Counted from the first letter of the stretch, positions 25,726 to 34,708 are shown. The stretch: DNA of 64,000 nt from Glycomyces salinus (GCF_016428645.1 NZ_JAELXW010000003.1:62001-126000); one strand, 5' to 3'. Made by a program: numbers and translations. The notes: generated by a model not told the origin, from the letters alone.

Positions 25726-26592
25726 CTAAAGGTAGTAGTAGTCGCAGATCTTCCAGGTGCCGCCCTCTTCGACGACGACGAACACCGAGTCGACGTCGGC
25801 GTTCTCGGAGGCCTCGTTCGGCTCCTCGTCGTCCCAGGTCCAGTTGGCCCACACCTCGGTCTGCCCGTTGTTCTCACGGGACATGCCCCAGATCAGGAAG
25901 TTGTAGTCGGGGGCGTAGTCCTCGGCCCATTCGAGTTCCCACTCGAGGTTCTCGGTCGGGTTCTCGCACATCAGCTGCGACATGGCGTCGGTGTCGCCGT
26001 CGTCGGCCAGCACCTTCCACTCGATCGCGACGCCCTCGGGCGTGCTCACGTCGTAGTTGTCGGAGTTGATCGGCGAGCCCCAGCCCTCGTAGTTGCCCGA
26101 ACCGGAGTCCTCGGTCGGCTCCTCCTCCGTGGGCTCCTCGGTCGGCTCGGGCTCCTCCTCGGTGGTCTCGTCCTCGGCGGCCTCGCTGGTCCCGCCGTCT
26201 CCGGCCTCGTTGGAGTCATCGTCGTCGAGCATGCCCGGCACGACCAGGATCGCCACGACCCCGAGCACGACGACCAGGGCCACGACTATCCCGAGCACCA
26301 GCGGCAGCTTGTTGCCTCCGCCGGTCTGCGGCATCACCTGCGGCGGCAGCGGCGACGGCGCACCCGGCGGGTAGCCCGGCTGCACGCCCAGCGGCGGCGT
26401 CATGCCCGGGTTCGTAGGCGGCGGCTGCGAGGGGTACTGCTGCGGCTGGTTGAGCTCGTAGTTCTGCGGCCCGGGCGGCGGAGCGCTGTTGTAGCCCTGT
26501 CCGTAACCCTGGGAGTAGGGGTCGCTGGGCTGCTGCGGCGGTTGGCCGCCCGGCTGATTCGGGTCGTAGCCGCCAGGGGGCGGGTATGTCAT
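25726..26592 (-). CDS. Pro/Gln-rich single-pass membrane protein with acidic stalk
   Basis: A 288-residue protein in four parts: a cytosolic Pro/Gln/Gly/Tyr-rich tail (residues 1-93, PPQQPSDPYSQGYGQGYN type), one membrane helix (about 96-118, LPLVLGIVVALVVVLGVVAI), a Glu/Thr-rich stalk (120-165), and an extracellular domain of about 115 residues ending KICDYYYL. The C-terminal domain has an NTF2/DUF4878-like pattern (TPEGVAIEWKVLADDGDTDAM, GGTWKICD). This layout is frequent in actinobacterial envelope proteins of unknown function. The low-complexity parts are under weak constraint. Ends in a strong terminator. Confidence 0.7.
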   Translation of the reverse strand: MTYPPPGGYDPNQPGGQPPQQPSDPYSQGYGQGYNSAPPPGPQNYELNQPQQYPSQPPPTNPGMTPPLGVQPGYPPGAPSPLPPQVMPQTGGGNKLPLVLGIVVALVVVLGVVAILVVPGMLDDDDSNEAGDGGTSEAAEDETTEEEPEPTEEPTEEEPTEDSGSGNYEGWGSPINSDNYDVSTPEGVAIEWKVLADDGDTDAMSQLMCENPTENLEWELEWAEDYAPDYNFLIWGMSRENNGQTEVWANWTWDDEEPNEASENADVDSVFVVVEEGGTWKICDYYYL

Positions 26593-26863
26593 CGCTCGTG
26601 CCTCTGCTCTTGGGGATGGGTTCTCTGGTGAAGTGGTTTTCCACCGGGGCCTAACCGATCGTACAGCGCCTCTGCTATTGGCGTGGACGGCGCGGACCGG
26701 CGGTTACCGTGCGTCGCACACCCGGTGCGATCCGGCCTCGCGTTGAGGGTCTAAGATTCATGGCCCGGCGCCGGAAGGCGCCGGTTGCGACTCCGCCAGC
26801 GTGCCCGACCTCCCGGAGCGATCGGCTGGGCCGTACCGAGAAGTGCAGGCCGCGAAAACCCAG

Positions 26864-28768
26864 CTAGTACCCGAGGTTCAACGTATGGCTGCGACCGTTC
26901 AATCCGTGGGTCTTTGGACGCTGATGATCGGCCCGTTCCTGGTGGCGACGTGGGCGGTCGTGCGCTGTCGGCGTTCCGCCGGCCTCTCCGAGCCGTTCGG
27001 GCCACCCGACCGGGTCGGCGAGGTCGCCGAGGCGGTCGAGGCCGCCCGCGGCGGATCGGGCCAGGCCCCCGAGCAGCGCGAGCGGGCCATGCGGAACCTG
27101 GTCGACGCGATGCAGAACGAGGGCATCGAGGCCCATATGCGCATCCAGCTCATCCAGGACCTGGTCGACCTGGGCGGCAAGGAGATGGCGCTGCGCCTCG
27201 ATCCGGTCGTGGAGTCCTCGGAGGTGGACATCGAGGTGCGGCTGGAGGCCGCCGAGCACCTGGGCCGGTACAGCGCCCGCGAAGGTGCGCGCGCCCTGGA
27301 GGCGATCGCCACCGATCCCACGGTCGACGACCAGAGCCGCCTGGACGCGGCCAGCGCCCTGGTCGACTGCTCCGACCGCCCGGCCGGGATCGCGCTGATG
27401 CGCCTGGTCACCGACGACGCCGCCAGCGAGTACGTGCGCCACGGCGCGGCCAACATGCTGCGGCGCGTCGACCGCACCTCGGCGGCCATGGCCTTCGGGT
27501 TCCTGGCCTCCTCGCCGCTGATCAGCTCCCGGCTGCGCATCATCTGCGCCGAGCAGCTCGCCGACGACGACCCGGTCGCCGCGATCAAGGCCCTGTGGCG
27601 TCTGATCAAGGGCGTAGAGTCCATCATGGACTACAATCTCGGGATCGACGCCGCCGAAGCCGTCCACGGCATCTGCCCCGACGGCGGCATCGAGGCGTTC
27701 AGCGCACTCGCGACCGACCCGTCCTTCCCTTGGCACGGCCGCATCGAGGCGGCCTACCGGCTCGGTCGCCTCGGCGTCTCCGACGGTTTCGACCTGCTCA
27801 GCGACTTCGCCCGCGCCGATGAGCTCGATGACGCCCTGGGGCTGGCCGCCCTCGACCGGCTCTTCCAGCTCGAGAACGAGACCGGCACCCTCGATGCCGA
27901 CGAATAAGCGCCTGCAACCCACGTAGGTGGCCCTGACCTCCAGGTGGTGGAGGTCGCGGCGGTCACCGAGCCAGTACGGGCTGTCGGAGTCCAGGAGCGA
28001 TTCCCACGTCGCCTGGTCCTCGGCGTCCAGGTAGTCGCGGTTCCAGTCGGCCCACCGCCGCAGGGCGTCGATCGCGTGCTCCAGCTCCGGGCCCTCCAGC
28101 GGCGCGGGGATCGCGACCGCCTCGTTGTACTCGCGCACCCCGGTCAGCCCGGCGTGCTCCAGCGCCACGTTCCAGCCGTAGGGCAGCGGCTTCGCCCGGT
28201 GCGCGCGGTTCTCGGCCTCCAACCGCCGGGAGGCCGCCTCGGCCAGACGCAGTTCGAGGCCCGGCCGGCCCACCCCCAGGTCGCGCGGCAGGAACTGCGG
28301 TCTGATCCCGCCCTCGCCGAGCGCGAGCCGCCCGCCGGGAGCCAGGAGACCGGCCAGTCCGTCGAGGACGGCCTGCTGGTCGGCGGCGTGGTGGACCACG
28401 TGCCCGGCCCAGATCAGGTCCGCCGGGCCGCCCAGGACCTCGGAAAGTCGGCCGTCCTGGTCGAGGTCGACCACGGCCGTCTCGACCGCGAGACCGGCCT
28501 CGTCGGCGCGCTTGCGCGCGACGGCGACCATCTCGGGCTCGGCGTCGACGGCGACCACCCGCGCTTCGGGGAGGCGCTCGGCCAGCGCCAGCGCCATGCC
28601 CGCGGCCCCGCACCCGACGTCGGCCGCGAGCCGGTCGCCCGGCTCGGTCAGCACTCCGGCGAGCCGCCGGTAGCCGTCGGTGTGCGCCTCGGCCTTCTGC
28701 CTGAACCACACCGCGGCCTCGCCGAAGTCGATCGCGGCATCGGTGTCCGGGAACGGGTTCTCAGACAT
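26864..28768 (-). CDS. SAM-dependent methyltransferase with stop-less 3' extension
   Basis: Class I methyltransferase in its first about 285 residues: VGCGAAGMALAL (SAM-binding motif I), VVAVDAEPEM (motif II acidic end), ADLIWAGHVVHHAADQQAVL and LLAPGGRLALGEG. Related proteins end just after a final VRATYVG-type strand, which here falls near 27913. No stop follows: the frame continues for about 350 more codons antisense through the HEAT-like gene to 26864. The extension is low in domain content (repeated Gly/Asp/Val/Glu) and reads like the antisense of a GC-rich gene. Either a stop was lost or the true protein is a long fusion. Confidence is high for the enzyme part and low for the extension. 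Confidence 0.6.
   Translation of the reverse strand: MSENPFPDTDAAIDFGEAAVWFRQKAEAHTDGYRRLAGVLTEPGDRLAADVGCGAAGMALALAERLPEARVVAVDAEPEMVAVARKRADEAGLAVETAVVDLDQDGRLSEVLGGPADLIWAGHVVHHAADQQAVLDGLAGLLAPGGRLALGEGGIRPQFLPRDLGVGRPGLELRLAEAASRRLEAENRAHRAKPLPYGWNVALEHAGLTGVREYNEAVAIPAPLEGPELEHAIDALRRWADWNRDYLDAEDQATWESLLDSDSPYWLGDRRDLHHLEVRATYVGCRRLFVGIEGAGLVLELEEPVEGGQPQGVIELIGAGEVAEQVETVGDAEATEPVGRLDAAVPREGRVGRECAERLDAAVGADAVDGFGGVDPEIVVHDGLYALDQTPQGLDRGDRVVVGELLGADDAQPGADQRRGGQEPEGHGRRGAVDAPQHVGRAVAHVLAGGVVGDQAHQRDPGRAVGAVDQGAGRVQAALVVDRGIGGDRLQGARTFAGAVPAQVLGGLQPHLDVHLRGLHDRIEAQRHLLAAQVDQVLDELDAHMGLDALVLHRVDQVPHGPLALLGGLARSAAGGLDRLGDLADPVGWPERLGEAGGTPTAHDRPRRHQERADHQRPKTHGLNGRSHTLNLGY
26885..27907 (+). 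CDS. HEAT-repeat-like protein with N-terminal membrane anchor
   Basis: About 340 residues. A hydrophobic anchor (residues 9-25, GLWTLMIGPFLVATWAV) is followed by repeated helical pairs of 30-35 residues (DVEVRLEAAEHLGRYSAREG, QSRLDAASALVDCSD, LRIICAEQLADDD), the pattern of HEAT/armadillo repeats used for protein binding. The partner is unknown. ATG 26885 is preferred over 26801 because it gives an N-terminal anchor and a weak GAGG lies upstream. The whole gene is covered on the other strand by the long 3' extension of the methyltransferase frame. Confidence 0.68.
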   Translation: MAATVQSVGLWTLMIGPFLVATWAVVRCRRSAGLSEPFGPPDRVGEVAEAVEAARGGSGQAPEQRERAMRNLVDAMQNEGIEAHMRIQLIQDLVDLGGKEMALRLDPVVESSEVDIEVRLEAAEHLGRYSAREGARALEAIATDPTVDDQSRLDAASALVDCSDRPAGIALMRLVTDDAASEYVRHGAANMLRRVDRTSAAMAFGFLASSPLISSRLRIICAEQLADDDPVAAIKALWRLIKGVESIMDYNLGIDAAEAVHGICPDGGIEAFSALATDPSFPWHGRIEAAYRLGRLGVSDGFDLLSDFARADELDDALGLAALDRLFQLENETGTLDADE

Positions 28769-28868
28769 GGCCCGAAGCTATCATCCGACTCGGCCGATTG
28801 TTGGCGCCGAATGTGTTGCCGGTTGTTGGGAATCTGGATTGTCGGACCCTTGATCTACGGTTTGTGGC

Positions 28869-30014
28869 GTGAAGCAGACGGTGACTGTGAAGCTCGAACC
28901 TGATGTGGCGCAGCGCGCCGCGCTGGTGACGACACTGTCGGTCTGCAATGCCGAGGCCAACCGGGTCGCGAGGATCGCCTTCGCCCATCGCGACGAAGCC
29001 GGGCGGATCGAGCGTGAATACGCCCTGCGCGGACGGGCCTACGAGCAGGTGAAAGGCACCGGGATCGGCGCGCAGTTGGCCCAGCATGTAATCAAGAAGG
29101 TCCGTGACCCCTACACCACCATCCACGCGCAAGTTAGGACCGGAAAACTACGCGGCAATCGCGCTCGGGCCGCAACCAGCAGACCCGTTGCCTTCCGGCC
29201 AGGTGCGGCTCAGCCGTTCGACGACCGGTGCCTGTCCTGGGACTTCCAGGAGAGGACCATCTCGATCCGTACTGCTTCCGGACGGCTCAAGGGAGTACGG
29301 TTCGCTGCCTCGCGCCGGCACCTGAAGGTTCTTCAAGCGCACCGGGCGGGCGAGTCGGACCTGTTCGAACGCGATGGGGAGCTCTATCTGGCCGCGACCG
29401 TGCAGATCCCCGAGCGTGAGCGGTTCGAACCGGTCGATTTCATCGGAGTCGACCGCGGAATCGTCAACCTCGCCACCACCAGCGACGGGGACAACCACCA
29501 GGGCCGGGGTCTGGAGCGCTACCGCAGGCGGCAGGCACGTGTGCGGGCAAAGCTCCAGTCCAAAGGCACCAAGTCCGCGAAGAAACTGTTGAAGAAGCGC
29601 GCGAGGAAGGAATCGCGGCACGCTTCGCATGTGAATCACAAGGTCAGCAAGGAGATCGTGTCCGTGGCCGAACGCACCGGTCGCGGCATCGCCCTCGAGG
29701 AACTCGGTGGCATCCGCGAGCGGGTACGGCTTTCCCGGTCCCAGCGGGGCAGGATCTCGAATTGGCCTTTCCACCAGCTCGGCAGGTTTATCGCCTACAA
29801 GGCGCAGCGTGCCGGGGTGCCGGTGGTCGAGGTGGACGCGCGGCACACCAGTCAGATGTGTCCGCTGTGTCACCACACTGAGAAGGTCAATCGAAGTTCG
29901 AGAGACGAGCTCGAATGTCGTGGGTGCGGTCTCGCTGGACCGGCCGACATCGTCGCCGCCATCAACGTGCGTGCACGGGGACGGTTGGCGTGGGCTGTTA
30001 GTCAAGGGTCCTAA
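28869..30014 (+). CDS. tnpB: TnpB-type nuclease, second unrelated copy
   Basis: A 381-residue TnpB-like protein, only distantly similar to the one at 23153. RuvC residues: Asp195 (IGVDRGIVNLA), Glu277 (IALEELGG), Asp360 (GPADIVAAINV). Zinc ribbon: CPLC (Cys331, Cys334) and CRGC (Cys350, Cys353). The basic linker around KKLLKKRARKESRH is typical of the RuvC insertion. Shorter than the other copy and lacking its N-terminal extension. No tnpA adjoins. The 3' flank (30015-30141) may hold the omega-RNA tail and element end. GTG/ATG choice: the start at 28869 gives MKQTVTVKLEPD, a normal OrfB opening. Confidence 0.85.
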   Translation: MKQTVTVKLEPDVAQRAALVTTLSVCNAEANRVARIAFAHRDEAGRIEREYALRGRAYEQVKGTGIGAQLAQHVIKKVRDPYTTIHAQVRTGKLRGNRARAATSRPVAFRPGAAQPFDDRCLSWDFQERTISIRTASGRLKGVRFAASRRHLKVLQAHRAGESDLFERDGELYLAATVQIPERERFEPVDFIGVDRGIVNLATTSDGDNHQGRGLERYRRRQARVRAKLQSKGTKSAKKLLKKRARKESRHASHVNHKVSKEIVSVAERTGRGIALEELGGIRERVRLSRSQRGRISNWPFHQLGRFIAYKAQRAGVPVVEVDARHTSQMCPLCHHTEKVNRSSRDELECRGCGLAGPADIVAAINVRARGRLAWAVSQGS

Positions 30015-30141
30015 CGTCTCCACTCACGTCGCAGCCAGCGGCGGCGAGCGAGGGACAAGCTCCCGGCCCAGCCGGAAGCCACCTGACGGTAGACATGAAT
30101 CTTCCTGGTCCTGTAGGCGGACCTCCACATCAAGATGCGGC

Positions 30142-30786
30142 CTATGCCGCACGGCGGTGCTCGGGGACGGGGAGCGAGGCCAGCATGGCGCGGGCCAGGC
30201 CGGCCTGAATGAGCGCCGCACCCCGCAGGACCAGCGGAAGCAGCAGCGAGAGGACGATCCCGGCCATCAGGCTCACCAGGGACGCCGAGGCGTACGAATC
30301 GTCGAGTCCGAGCCACCGGGTGGCTTCGTGGAGGCCGTGCTCGCCGCCCGCCCGGTCGATGATCCAGCCGTACAGCGGCCAGGTCAGAGAGCCGAGCGCC
30401 GCGACCCACCAGGAAAGGGCGATGCAGAACCCGAAGACCGCGACCGGGAAGGAAATGACGATCCACAAGAGATTAAGCCAAGACTGGATGCAGGTGAGCG
30501 GATTCAGGAACCTGCGCAGGCGCGAGGCCCCCTCCGGCGGCTGCGCGTAATACGGTGCGGGCAGTTCCGCGTCCAGTACCGTCGCGAGCTGCGCCCGCCC
30601 GATCGCGCCGAAACCGCGCGCGGCGTGGAGCGCCACGGCCAGGACCGCCACACCGACCCACACGACGGCCAGGCCCGCCCCGACCGAGAATCCGGTTGCG
30701 GCGATCACGAATGCGGGCAGTGCTATGGGAAAGCTCGACAGGAGGTATGCGGTGTCGAGACCGATGCGTTTCGAAATCGTCTTCAT
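30142..30786 (-). pseudogene. Sensor-domain fragment, probably truncated histidine kinase
   Basis: A 214-residue membrane protein with about five hydrophobic helices and a conserved loop (LLSSFPIALPAFVI, RRFLNPLTCIQSWLNLLW), matching the actinobacterial 'sensor domain' that normally forms the N-terminus of HisKA_3 histidine kinases. It stops after LASLPVPEHRRAA with no kinase part. The missing 3' half would lie exactly where the TnpB element at 28869-30014 ends, so truncation by that element, or loss during its arrival, is plausible. A stand-alone sensor-domain protein is also possible. No response regulator gene is adjacent. Confidence 0.6.
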
Positions 30787-30969
30787 GCCTCAACGCTATG
30801 GCCGGCTGCGCTCCCTTACGAGCCGGTGACCAGGTCAATCGAGGGTAGGGACAGCCCTACCACGATGCGTCGCAACGGAAGACGCACAGCGCACGGGCAC
30901 TCCTGCGCTCCGGGCCGCCGCCGATGACGCCCTTCGTTTTTCGGCTCCGATGGCGCATACTCGGGTGTC

Positions 30970-31917
30970 ATGGAACTCGCCGCTCTCGGAATCGACGCCG
31001 AGGCCGAGCGCGCCTACCGGTTCCTGATCGACCACGGCGAGGCCGCGGCGCCCGAGGTGGCCGCCGACCTCGGCTGCTCCCACCCGACCGCGGTCGCCGA
31101 GCTGGAGCGCCTGGTCGCCTTCGGCCTGGTCGCCGTCGACGGCGAGCGCTACCGGGCCGGGCCGCCCGAGCTGGCGCTGCGCTCGCTCTTGATGGGCCGC
31201 AGGTCCGAGCTCTCGCGCGCCGAAGCGGCACTGGCCGACCTGGCCGAGCGTTTCCGCAGCCAGAGCGGGCGCCGATCGGTGCGCGAGGTCGTGGAGGTGG
31301 TCAGCGGCGCCGAGGCGATCCGCAACCGCTTCATGCAGATCCAGCGAGCCGCCGAACGCACGGTGCGCGCCTTCGTCAAGGCCGAGCCGTCGGTGGTCAG
31401 CTCCGCCGAGAACGACGCCGAAGACGAAGCGGTCGAGCGGGGCGTGGCCTACCAGGTCGTCGTCGAGCGCGCCATGCTCGACCGGCCCGGCATGATCGGG
31501 CACATCCGCGACTCGATGCGCGCCGGAGAGCGCGTTCGCGCGACCGAGTCGGTGCCGCTGCGCATGGTCATGGCCGACGACTCGGCCGCCCTGGTCCCGC
31601 TCGGCTCGACCGACCGGCCCGGGGCGCTGATCGTGCACCAGTCGGGCCTCCTGGAGGCCCTGGAGGCGCTGTTCGAGATGACCTGGGAGCAGTCCGAGGA
31701 GCTGTTCGCAGAGACCGGTGCCCCCGGCGAGGACGAGGACACCCTGGACGAACAGATCCTCGCCCTGCTCGGCCAGGGCTTCGGCGACAAGGCGGTGGCT
31801 CGAAACCTGGACGTCTCGCCGAGAACGGTGCAGAGAAGACTCCGCCACCTGATGGACCAGGCAGGGGCCTCCACCAGATTCCAACTGGGCCTATGGCTCG
31901 GCCGCACCCGCCCCTGA
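30970..31917 (+). CDS. TrmB/LuxR-type two-domain transcriptional regulator
   Basis: A 315-residue regulator. The N-terminal winged-helix (residues 5-60, AAPEVAADLGCSHPTAVAELERL) is TrmB-like; a middle sensory domain runs to about 235; the C-terminal LuxR-type HTH is LLGQGFGDKAVARNLDVSPRTVQRRL. The TrmB-LuxR layout is common in actinobacteria, often near secondary-metabolite or stress genes. No clear target neighbour. ATG 30970 is near a TACTC... upstream stretch with no strong Shine-Dalgarno. Confidence 0.8.
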   Translation: MELAALGIDAEAERAYRFLIDHGEAAAPEVAADLGCSHPTAVAELERLVAFGLVAVDGERYRAGPPELALRSLLMGRRSELSRAEAALADLAERFRSQSGRRSVREVVEVVSGAEAIRNRFMQIQRAAERTVRAFVKAEPSVVSSAENDAEDEAVERGVAYQVVVERAMLDRPGMIGHIRDSMRAGERVRATESVPLRMVMADDSAALVPLGSTDRPGALIVHQSGLLEALEALFEMTWEQSEELFAETGAPGEDEDTLDEQILALLGQGFGDKAVARNLDVSPRTVQRRLRHLMDQAGASTRFQLGLWLGRTRP

Positions 31918-31978
31918 CCGCGCAGGCAGGCTGCGATACCGGACTCCGGACCGCGCCGCACCGGGTTCGGACGAGGCA

Positions 31979-32455
31979 TCAGTCGCCGGCCCACGCTCGA
32001 CGCCGCAAGGAGAGCTCGTAGTTCAGCATCTCGCAGATATAGCGAAGTGACGCGGGCGCACTGAGTCCGAACCTGTAGCAGTGCAGCGCGGCGGGCGCAT
32101 TCCGCTGCCCGTCCAAGCCGATGATACGACCCTGAAAGCTCCTATGCTGCTTGACGACCTCGAAGCCCCAGATCCGGTCCCACCGGAACGTCTGGCGCCG
32201 CCCGAGTCGGCGGATGAAGGTGATCTCGTCTCGGTCCACGATGATCCTGCATGGAATGGACACAGCCTGCACGAACGTATAGATAAGGAGGATAATCACC
32301 CATAGCACGCCAAAAATGACGAAGCGGGATTCGGTGTCAGGTCTCCTGAAGACCCAAGCGACGGCCAAGACGATCGACATGACGCCGGCCACCGCGCTCC
32401 CTCCGACGGCGCCGCCGAATGCGGCCCTGCACCTGATGACCCTGGGGTACTCCAT
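31979..32455 (-). CDS. PH-domain-like small membrane protein
   Basis: About 158 residues from ATG 32455. Two hydrophobic helices (about 20-70) are followed by a compact domain with IDRDEITFIRRLGRRQTFRWDRI-type strands (bacterial PH/DUF2581-like pattern) and a C-terminal helix (LRYICEMLNYELSLRRRAW). The frame continues upstream to 32713, but that part contains what looks like another gene's remnant (see 32501-32575) and overlaps the MBL gene start, so a start at 32455 or 32467 is preferred. Function unknown. Confidence 0.55.
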   Translation of the reverse strand: MEYPRVIRCRAAFGGAVGGSAVAGVMSIVLAVAWVFRRPDTESRFVIFGVLWVIILLIYTFVQAVSIPCRIIVDRDEITFIRRLGRRQTFRWDRIWGFEVVKQHRSFQGRIIGLDGQRNAPAALHCYRFGLSAPASLRYICEMLNYELSLRRRAWAGD

Positions 32456-32500
32456 GCCCCTCAGCATATTCGGCACGGGCCACGCCGGAACTCGGTTGGT

Positions 32501-32575
32501 GATCGCGACCAGCGGGCCGATCTCCAAGGCCGCCCATATCGTGCCGTCCGGCCCGGCAGCGATGCCGTGGGGCAT
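32501..32575 (-). pseudogene. Remnant resembling a streptogramin (Vgb) lyase blade
   Basis: On the minus strand this encodes MPHGIAAGPDGTIWAALEIG (first 20 residues), a hallmark of virginiamycin B lyase-like propeller repeats (PHGIAxGPDGxxW). Only about 25 codons remain; flanking sequence reads into unrelated frame. It is probably a scrap left by recombination at the border of the accessory region. Confidence 0.35.
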
Positions 32576-32603
32576 CGGTTCGGGAGAGACTCGGCAAGGC
32601 GAT

Positions 32604-33359
32604 ATGGTCGACACCATGCGGATCACGGTTCTCGGCGGCTGCGGCGCCTGGCCGGAGGCCGGGAAGTCATGCAGCGGATTCTTGGTGGAACACCAGGACT
32701 TCCGACTCGTCATCGACCTCGGATACGCGACTCTGCCGCACCTGCTCGAGCACTCGGCCCCACACCAGATCGAGGCGGTGCTGATCAGTCACGGTCATCC
32801 GGACCACTGCGCAGACCTGAACCCGCTGCTGCGAGCCAGGGCGCTCAATGACGCACCGCCTCCCGCGCTGCCGGTCTACGCGCCACCGGGAGAACTGGAC
32901 GCGGTACTCGCCCTGGATCGGCCCGGAATGCTCGACGACGCCTACGACCTGCACGAATTTGAACCAGGTGAGCGGATCCCGCTGGGCCCCTTCGATATCA
33001 CGACGCGACTGCTGCCACACTCGAGAACCAATGCGGGCATCCGCCTCTCGGCCGACGACCAAACCCTCGCCTACACCGGCGACACCGGCCCCGAACCGTA
33101 CATCGCGGATCTGGCGCGGGACGCGGACTTGTTCATCGCGGAAGCCACCTATGCCGAGCAAGTGCCACGGGACCTTGCTCTCCAACTCTCCAGCGCCCGT
33201 GAAGCCGGCGAAAACGCCGCCGAAGCCCGAGCGGACCGCCTCCTCCTCACCCACCTGTGGCCCGGGTCGGACCCACAACCGTTCATCGAAGCGGCACGAC
33301 GGTCCTACACCGGCGAAATAGCGGTAGCCGAACCTCGCCTGGTCATCGATCTCGCCTGA
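32604..33359 (+). CDS. MBL-fold metallo-hydrolase
   Basis: About 251 residues. The metallo-beta-lactamase signature SHGHPDHCADLN (HxHxDH, about residues 60-71), a later TGDTGPEP (metal-bridging Asp) and LLTHLWPG (final His) are all present, matching the RNase Z/ElaC-like hydrolase superfamily (ycnE/YhfI-type). Two metal ions are expected; the substrate is unknown. ATG 32604 or 32616 may be used; GGCAAGG lies before 32604. It diverges from the PH-like gene. Confidence 0.85.
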   Translation: MVDTMRITVLGGCGAWPEAGKSCSGFLVEHQDFRLVIDLGYATLPHLLEHSAPHQIEAVLISHGHPDHCADLNPLLRARALNDAPPPALPVYAPPGELDAVLALDRPGMLDDAYDLHEFEPGERIPLGPFDITTRLLPHSRTNAGIRLSADDQTLAYTGDTGPEPYIADLARDADLFIAEATYAEQVPRDLALQLSSAREAGENAAEARADRLLLTHLWPGSDPQPFIEAARRSYTGEIAVAEPRLVIDLA

Positions 33360-33409
33360 TCCGTCGCCACGGAGTCGCCGCCCCCGGTGACCGCGGTCCT
33401 GGCGCGATG

Positions 33410-34708
33410 TCACCGTTGACGTAGCCTCGCCCTCCAGTTGCGGACGCCTCTTACACCCCATGAGATCGCGCCGATGATCGCGGTGGACAGGCCCGAGGTG
33501 AGCAGACCCTGACGGAACGCCGCCCAGTCTCCGACCATCCGTTCGAGCACGTTCGCGTCCGCCGGTCCGAGATTCAGCGCGATCACCGCCACTACGACGC
33601 CGAACAACGCTATCTGGGTGGCCCTCTCCAGCATCAGATCGACCAGTGCGAGGACCGAATTCGCCAGCCGCATGCCCTCCCGCCGAAGCCCTATCCGGGG
33701 GAGCCCGGACTGCCAGGCGGCGACGGCCTCGACTATCTGGGCGGTGAGCCAAACGTGGCGCTGGGAACCGTCGTCGCTGGTCAACCAGGAACCCTCGTCG
33801 CTTCCGGAGCCTGTGGTCGTCTGCGAGTCGAGGAGGTACCTGACCGCTCTGAGGCACGCCGACCGTGCTCGGTGGTCATGGCTCCCTGAGAGCGCCAGCA
33901 GGCACCAGACGCTGCCGCTGTTGAGGCATTTGTGGACCGGCTGGGGCGCGTCGTGATCGGGAGGCGTGTGCCATTCGTCGATGCTGCTGGGCCACCGGCC
34001 GGTGACTCGCTGCTGCTTCACCAGGTACTCGGTCGCCAGCCGGAACCGTTGGGGCGGCACCGAGGCGGCCCGGAGGGCGACGATCACCTGACCGGTGGTG
34101 GCCGGGTTCGGTCTGGCGGAGCTCGTGACGCCCCAGCCGTGGCTGTCGTTGTCCTGGCATCGCAGCAGGTAAGTGACCATCTTGCCGCGCAGGTCCGGCT
34201 GGTGGTCCCAAAGTGAGAACGCCCAGAGGGCCACAGCGGTGGGCATGGTGCGGGGCAGCTCGAAGTGACTCGGAGTGGAGGAGACCGAGCCGTCGCGCCG
34301 GTCGACGCAGTTCTCCAGGAATCGCAGGGCCTTCTCGATCACTTCATCGCTTCTGCTGTTCGTGGTCTTGTGCAGGGCGATCAGGGCCCAGGCCGTCGGT
34401 TCGGCTCCCGAGTACGCGAACTCGGCGCTGGGAAACGATCCGTCGCCGTTCTGGCGGTCCCGGAGCCATGCCTGCGTGCGCTCCAGGTGGGGATTCCCGA
34501 CTGAGGCGGCGACATCGCCGCCGAGGTCACGCAGCGCTTCGACGGCGAGGACCGCGTCCACCGTTCCGCCCCAGACGGATGGTTCATCGACTCCGGCGGA
34601 CACCGGCCATGCTGAGGTTTCCGCCAACCGATTGCGGGTGATCCATTTGGCCGCAAGTGTGAGACAACGGTTGAGTTCGTCTTCGGTGGGCCATCGGCGC
34701 TTGGGCAT
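33410..34708 (-). CDS. Alpha/alpha-toroid (prenyltransferase/squalene-oxidase-repeat-like) membrane protein
   Basis: A 432-residue protein. Residues 1-345 contain repeats of the terpene-cyclase/prenyltransferase-like barrel: TQAWLRDRQNGDGSFPSAEF, GAEPTAWALIALHKT, LLRCQDNDSHGWGVTSSA, VYLLDSQ... with QxxDGSF-type turns. Two membrane helices at the C-terminus (about 358-378 and 400-420) anchor it. The catalytic DxDD of cyclases is not seen, so it is probably a binding scaffold rather than an enzyme. It is unrelated to its neighbours, has a relatively AT-rich upstream region, and may be an accessory or conflict-system gene. GGGAGGT (34714-34720, minus) precedes the ATG. Confidence 0.65.
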   Translation of the reverse strand: MPKRRWPTEDELNRCLTLAAKWITRNRLAETSAWPVSAGVDEPSVWGGTVDAVLAVEALRDLGGDVAASVGNPHLERTQAWLRDRQNGDGSFPSAEFAYSGAEPTAWALIALHKTTNSRSDEVIEKALRFLENCVDRRDGSVSSTPSHFELPRTMPTAVALWAFSLWDHQPDLRGKMVTYLLRCQDNDSHGWGVTSSARPNPATTGQVIVALRAASVPPQRFRLATEYLVKQQRVTGRWPSSIDEWHTPPDHDAPQPVHKCLNSGSVWCLLALSGSHDHRARSACLRAVRYLLDSQTTTGSGSDEGSWLTSDDGSQRHVWLTAQIVEAVAAWQSGLPRIGLRREGMRLANSVLALVDLMLERATQIALFGVVVAVIALNLGPADANVLERMVGDWAAFRQGLLTSGLSTAIIGAISWGVRGVRNWRARLRQR

